Assembly: GCA_964454845.1 (NCBI GenBank)
Contig: CAYVVS010000020.1
Coordinates: forward strand, 1 to 8,995
Source of the DNA: GCA-016700035 sp964454845
GTDB lineage: Bacteria > Patescibacteriota > Saccharimonadia > CAILAD01 > GCA-016700035
Reading direction: 5' to 3'
DNA length: 8,995 bases
Every line of letters begins with the position of its first letter. Within the stretch, counting starts at the first letter, position 1. Both the position numbers and the translations under genes were made by a program. Shown here one piece after another: positions 6,003 to 8,995 of this stretch. Below the pieces are notes generated by a model. The model was not told where the DNA came from. It worked only from the letters and a program-made list of their open reading frames with translations, and did no database searches.

Positions 6003-6605
6003 ATGTCTGAAGCAGATTTGACTGAAGAGGAAAAAGCCCTCGCAATTCGGAAGTCCAAAGTACAGAATCTTCGTTTTTCGATGCTCGGAGGAGTCCTTGC
6101 GAGTGTAATGTTCCTCGCAATTGGCAATATCGATACAGGTTCTAGGCGAATGGATGCACCTTACAAGGGTGTACTCTTTGGTGATACGAGCACGTGGCCG
6201 AGCTGGTTGGTCGACTTTTGGCCGGCGGAACTACTCATCACTGCTGTCTCAATTAGTGTATGTATGTTTCTCATGCTGAACTTTGCCAGCCGAAATAAAG
6301 AAACGCAGTTCAGCTGGTGGCTACTGCCTAAGATCGTAGCTGGAATCTTCGTCGGTTTTGGCTGTTTCATGATGGCTCTTAGTACAAACCTTGAGGGTTG
6401 GTATGCCGGAGTGGAGATGTTCTTCCTTGGTGGGGCATCGGCCGTTGTAATGATTGGTATGCTGTATGCACTCGTAGGAGTGGCGATCCTCATCGGTCTT
6501 GGGGCAGCGAGCGCATGGAGGCACATTGAACCCACGTGGGTTGGCCGAAAGCTTCGCGCCACTGCTGACTACTTCAATGCTGAAGATGTGAGTCATAAGG
6601 GTTAA
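6003..6605 (+). CDS. Polytopic membrane protein of unknown function
   Basis: I do not recognise a family for this 200-residue protein. It starts with a charged, Glu/Lys-rich cytoplasmic stretch (residues 1-23), then hydrophobic segments at about 25-43, 73-95, 106-127 and 133-172. The last is about 40 residues long and could be two helices with a tight turn, so there are four or five membrane passes. The loop at 44-72 is Trp/Pro-rich and probably outside. The C-terminal 28 residues are polar and contain a basic patch (VGRKLRATADY). ATG at 6003 is chosen because AAGGAG (5987-5992) is 10 nt upstream; the longer frame opening at 5973 (TTG) would place the start before the ribosome site. It is a single-gene transcript: its own promoter upstream and a strong terminator right after the stop. 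No enzymatic motif is visible. Confidence 0.8.
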   Translation: MSEADLTEEEKALAIRKSKVQNLRFSMLGGVLASVMFLAIGNIDTGSRRMDAPYKGVLFGDTSTWPSWLVDFWPAELLITAVSISVCMFLMLNFASRNKETQFSWWLLPKIVAGIFVGFGCFMMALSTNLEGWYAGVEMFFLGGASAVVMIGMLYALVGVAILIGLGAASAWRHIEPTWVGRKLRATADYFNAEDVSHKG

Positions 6606-6614
6606 TTCCATGTG

Positions 6615-6642
6615 TGCTCGGGCTTTGGCTCGAGCATTTTTT
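6615..6642 (+). terminator. Intrinsic terminator after the membrane-protein gene
   Basis: TGCTCGGGC pairs with GCTCGAGCA (9 bp including one G-U pair) around a TTTG loop, and six T follow directly. It starts nine bases after the TAA stop at 6603-6605. Confidence 0.9.
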
Positions 6643-6643
6643 A

Positions 6644-6667
6644 GTAAAAAAACCGAGATACGCGGTT
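6644..6667 (-). terminator. Possible weak minus-strand terminator
   Basis: Read on the minus strand, AACCG and CGGTT (5 bp, seven-base loop) are followed by a run of seven T-type positions. The stem is short. Its only obvious use would be to stop antisense transcription arriving from the lipid kinase gene through the 6731 gene. Confidence 0.3.
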
Positions 6668-6718
6668 ATTGTCTGCCAAGTGCAATCCTAGATGTCGTAT
6701 CTTGAAGGCAGCTGGTAG

Positions 6719-6724
6719 TATAAT
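6719..6724 (+). promoter_or_regulatory. -10 box giving a leaderless transcript of the 6731 gene
   Basis: A perfect TATAAT ends six bases before the ATG at 6731, so transcription should begin at or within a base of the start codon. No convincing -35 box is present at 16-18 bases. GGAG at 6726-6729 is only one base from the ATG and too close to work as a Shine-Dalgarno sequence. Confidence 0.65.
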
Positions 6725-6730
6725 TGGAGT

Positions 6731-7144
6731 ATGAAGTGGTATTGGGATCTGTATTGGCTGCTGCGAAGCTTAAACAAGATTGAACGTATGCATCCTATCT
6801 ATACCTCAAGTGCTGTCACTGCATATGGTAGCATCACTCATTATATTTCACTTGAGGATTTCATAAATGCCTACACAGGCAAAAAGAATAAGCTATCTAA
6901 AAACAGGATTAACAAGCTTATTCGTTACGCAGTACGAGAAAAATTTGTCGACACATCTGCGGGGGAGAATGGCTCTGGCATTGCACTGAACGAAAAGGGG
7001 ATGCGTTTTATAGATAATGATCTTTGGTTTATCCCGACTCGGTTAATTATCGCCTGGCATAAAGAAGATGGAAAAGCGATTATTGCTGCTTTTATAGGTA
7101 TTTTCTCGTTACTCACCTCCATACTGGTTAAGCTTTTAGCCTGA
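6731..7144 (+). CDS. Small predicted winged-helix protein with C-terminal membrane anchor
   Basis: I do not recognise a named family for this 137-residue protein. The N-terminal 20 residues are aromatic and basic (MKWYWDLYWLLRSL). Residues about 38-95 have the rhythm of a winged helix-turn-helix: a helix starting LEDFINAY, a basic turn KKNKLSKNRINKLIRYA as a candidate recognition helix, then FVDTSAGENGSGIALNEKGMRFI as the strand-wing-helix end. A single hydrophobic segment at about 115-136 (IIAAFIGIFSLLTSILVKLL) would tether it to the membrane by its C-terminus, with the domain in the cytoplasm. It could be a membrane-bound regulator or simply a small structural protein; DNA binding is not shown. 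The gene has its own TATAAT six bases before the ATG and ends in TGA, 12 bases before the convergent lipid kinase stop. Confidence 0.65.
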   Translation: MKWYWDLYWLLRSLNKIERMHPIYTSSAVTAYGSITHYISLEDFINAYTGKKNKLSKNRINKLIRYAVREKFVDTSAGENGSGIALNEKGMRFIDNDLWFIPTRLIIAWHKEDGKAIIAAFIGIFSLLTSILVKLLA

Positions 7145-7156
7145 CAGTTACACAAA

Positions 7157-8494
7157 CTACTGCCTTACCAGGGCCCACCAAAGACGTTTGAGGGTTTTTG
7201 GTGAAAGGGGATTGTTGGGTCTTTTGCGCATTCCCTCAGGTGGCACCATAAGCCTCAGTGCTTTCGGAAGTATTTTGATGACAACCGGAGTGGTGTGCTC
7301 TTCGCGCTCACCATCAACGCCTACTACTAATTTTTTACTTTTTGAATTGACACTAAACTTTGCGGCCTCCCATTGCTCGACATAGCCAGTATTTGAATCT
7401 TCAAAACTTTGGTTTAGTACAATCGTCCCCATCATTTGACCAATTAATTCGTCAGTTAATTTTGTTACCGCTGTTATTTGCAGAATACCTTGGTCCATCG
7501 CGTGGCGTCTTCCAAGCTCAAGAATATTGACCGTTTCGTAGGCATTTACTCCTACTAAAATTTGTGCAGCGTGTCGGTGTTTTTTCTGCTTATCATCAGT
7601 AAAGTTAAGCGGGTAGTAGGGAGTATTACCATTCAGCAAGCTACTTAGTACCTCGCGTGTGGTTCGGACTTTATGATCACGATACTCTGGCTTATCAATT
7701 ACATCTGCGTATAGTCCAAAAGACGCGTTATTTAGAAAGATGCGGCCATTAATTGAGCCGACATCAATTCGTCGCTCGGTACCCTGAAAACTTGCAAGAG
7801 CATCACTTATCTCATTAGGGTCAAGCCCAACATCGCGAGCAAAATGACAGCGTGTACCACCCGGCAGCACCACTAGTGGTAGATTTTTCTCAATCGCCAC
7901 CTTAGCGACTGCGCCGAGTGTGCCATCTCCGCCCGAGACACCGAGAATTTCTGCGCCATCAGATACCGCCTGGCGCGCTAAACCCTCTATTGAATCTCCC
8001 TTCTGAGTGATGATGGTTGATATGCCTAGCTTCTTTGCTTTTTGGGGTATGTTAGCTTTTATCGCTCGGCCGTCTCCAGACTTAGGATTAATGATAAGTG
8101 TGGCTGAAGGCATTGTCTTGGCTAATTTTGCTTGTGCTGTTAGCCGTTTCTGGCGCCAGTATTCACGACGGATGAGACCCACCAGAAAGCTATATAGCAT
8201 AAAAAGAACAACAATGCGCAACAGTAATGGATCGTTGAGATTTGTGGTGAGTTGATAAAAGAATCCCACAATCGCGGCTGAGCTTAAGACCAGGAGTGTC
8301 CACCCGACAGCTAGACGCTTGCTTGTGCCGGTAAAAATGAGCCAAGCACCAAGTGCGCCAAGTCCTAGTGCTGCAATAAGCAAAACAAGAGTGATGAGGC
8401 TAGTAAACGCCAATTCCACTATTGAAATAACTATGAGGCCAAATGCGGCGAGCGCGACGACTACAACAAAGCGCCAACCAAGAGATATTTTCAT
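7157..8494 (-). CDS. YegS/diacylglycerol kinase family lipid kinase with N-terminal membrane domain
   Basis: This 445-residue protein has four hydrophobic segments (about 8-28, 31-53, 61-80 and 92-109), a basic linker and a DAGK-catalytic-type kinase domain from about 129 onward. Family motifs are INPKSG (135-140), the nucleotide-binding GVSGGDGTLGAVA (185-197) and PGGTRCHFARDVGL (211-224). The usual Asn of the GT-x-N motif is Cys216 here. The C-terminal half shows the expected second beta-sandwich with LNNASFGLYADV and VGVDGE. Members use ATP to phosphorylate a lipid, commonly diacylglycerol, for phospholipid recycling; the actual lipid here is unknown. E. coli YegS is about 300 residues and soluble, so the 125-residue membrane part is an addition seen in some lineages. 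The start at 8494 has TATAAT exactly six bases upstream, which implies a leaderless mRNA. The final residues are basic and Trp-containing (KRLWWALVRQ). Confidence 0.9.
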   Translation of the reverse strand: MKISLGWRFVVVVALAAFGLIVISIVELAFTSLITLVLLIAALGLGALGAWLIFTGTSKRLAVGWTLLVLSSAAIVGFFYQLTTNLNDPLLLRIVVLFMLYSFLVGLIRREYWRQKRLTAQAKLAKTMPSATLIINPKSGDGRAIKANIPQKAKKLGISTIITQKGDSIEGLARQAVSDGAEILGVSGGDGTLGAVAKVAIEKNLPLVVLPGGTRCHFARDVGLDPNEISDALASFQGTERRIDVGSINGRIFLNNASFGLYADVIDKPEYRDHKVRTTREVLSSLLNGNTPYYPLNFTDDKQKKHRHAAQILVGVNAYETVNILELGRRHAMDQGILQITAVTKLTDELIGQMMGTIVLNQSFEDSNTGYVEQWEAAKFSVNSKSKKLVVGVDGEREEHTTPVVIKILPKALRLMVPPEGMRKRPNNPLSPKTLKRLWWALVRQ

Positions 8495-8500
8495 AGCCCT

Positions 8501-8506
8501 ATTATA
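8501..8506 (-). promoter_or_regulatory. -10 box giving a leaderless transcript of the lipid kinase gene
   Basis: On the minus strand TATAAT is followed by six bases and then the ATG at 8494. The spacing is the same as at the 6731 gene. The -35 position falls on the stop codon of the upstream sulfotransferase gene and shows no recognisable box. Confidence 0.65.
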
Positions 8507-8526
8507 CCCTTAAAACATAGATCAGC

Positions 8527-8995
8527 TTAGAGTGTATATCCGTGGAGGGCGGCTACTTTTTTACAGGTTTTAGTTACGTAGGCAATCTCTTCTTTAGTGA
8601 GACGTTTTTTCCAAAGCTCGGTTACGTCTTTAGACTTACGATGCAGAGAGTGGATTCGGTCCTTTCCAGAGTCGGCCGTATTTTTGGAATTAGTTAGCTC
8701 GTCAACTTTAGCCTCTATTTTTTGAGAATAATTGAGACCTAATTTATCAAACAGGGCACGGAACTCTTCTTGGGGGTTTGTACTAATATCCTCATGTTTG
8801 ATAAAAATCCAGTCGGGGTATTTTTGCGAAAGTTCATAGGCTTTTTCGTAGACCATATTATAGAGTAGGGCGGTCTCTTCTAGCTTTGTGTGTTGACCCT
8901 TAGCAAAATCTTTAGCTTGCTTCTTGTAGTGTGGTATATGCGCATTGAGGAGTTCATCTTGATGCGCGAGTCGGTCAAAGGGGACGCCCCAGTCT
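8527..8995 (-). CDS. Sulfotransferase-family protein, C-terminal part
   Basis: The frame stays open from the window edge to the TAA at 8529-8527, giving about 155 residues; the true start lies beyond 8995. An internal Met at 8856 is not the start, because the upstream codons continue in frame with sensible residues (WGVPFDRLAHQDELL). The layout fits the C-terminal half of PAPS-dependent sulfotransferases: a helix with NMVYEKAYEL, then PDWIFIKHEDISTNPQEEF, which corresponds to the conserved W-x-(I/V)-x-(Y/H)-E-D-(L/I)-x-x-x-P element, LFDKLGL, a basic stretch around DRIHSLHRKS, and Trp-x-x-x-Leu-Thr-x-Glu-Glu with a final helix ending HGYTL. The 5'-phosphosulfate binding loop would be in the missing N-terminal half. 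It may sulfate a surface glycan or lipid; the acceptor is unknown. Confidence 0.75.
   Translation of the reverse strand, partial: DWGVPFDRLAHQDELLNAHIPHYKKQAKDFAKGQHTKLEETALLYNMVYEKAYELSQKYPDWIFIKHEDISTNPQEEFRALFDKLGLNYSQKIEAKVDELTNSKNTADSGKDRIHSLHRKSKDVTELWKKRLTKEEIAYVTKTCKKVAALHGYTL

Noticed and set aside
6161..6611. Two overlapping minus-strand open frames opposite the membrane protein
   Set aside because: They lack ribosome sites and recognisable domains, while the plus-strand frame has membrane helices, a promoter and a terminator.
7180..7205. Inverted repeat CACCAAA / TTTGGTG near the end of the lipid kinase gene as a terminator
   Set aside because: It lies inside the coding region, has a long loop and is followed by A/G-rich bases instead of a T run on either strand.

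Overview
The window looks like a chromosomal piece from a small-genome, monoderm-type bacterium, most plausibly Candidatus Saccharibacteria (TM7, Patescibacteria/CPR) or a close relative. This is an inference from the mix of genes: a minimal Tat system with one TatA and one TatC, a DUF2200 protein, a membrane-anchored YegS-type lipid kinase, and a collagen-like protein whose N-terminal motif (PGSDGGTWGDILNEFLS) I associate with tail-like proteins of this group and of actinobacterial phages. TGA is used as an ordinary stop, so the glycine-recoded Absconditabacteria/Gracilibacteria code does not apply. No rRNA, tRNA, CRISPR array or insertion sequence was seen.

Layout. (1) Positions 1-284 hold the C-terminal end of a GT4-like glycosyltransferase. 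(2) Positions 348-4108 hold a tightly packed plus-strand cassette of three genes: a collagen-like protein with 33 uninterrupted Gly-X-Y triplets, a small tail-fibre-like protein starting directly after the stop codon in the same frame, and a 926-residue protein with a DNRLRE-like beta-sandwich, a lectin-like middle region and a C-terminal alpha/beta-hydrolase (esterase) domain. (3) tatC (minus) and tatA (plus) are divergent, each with its own promoter. (4) A strong bidirectional terminator separates tatA from a convergent DUF2200 gene. (5) A polytopic membrane protein of unknown function follows, ending in a clear intrinsic terminator. (6) A small predicted winged-helix protein with a C-terminal membrane anchor follows and appears leaderless. 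(7) A YegS/diacylglycerol-kinase-family lipid kinase with four N-terminal membrane segments lies on the minus strand and also appears leaderless. (8) The window closes with the C-terminal half of a sulfotransferase-family protein (minus).

How it fits together. The glycosyltransferase, the Thr-rich collagen-like stalk, the tail-like head, the esterase and the sulfotransferase all suggest cell-surface or host-contact structures, while Tat and the lipid kinase are envelope housekeeping. The three-gene cassette is the most unusual part. It uses phage-tail-like building blocks but has no capsid, terminase, portal, integrase or lysis genes beside it, so it looks like a domesticated or modular adhesin/receptor-modifying system rather than a prophage. 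No twin-arginine or Sec signal peptide was seen on the cassette proteins, so their route to the surface is open.

Regulatory signals follow a pattern. Some genes have a -10 box and a short leader with a Shine-Dalgarno sequence (tatA, tatC, DUF2200, the membrane protein). Two genes have TATAAT exactly six bases before the ATG, which implies leaderless mRNAs.
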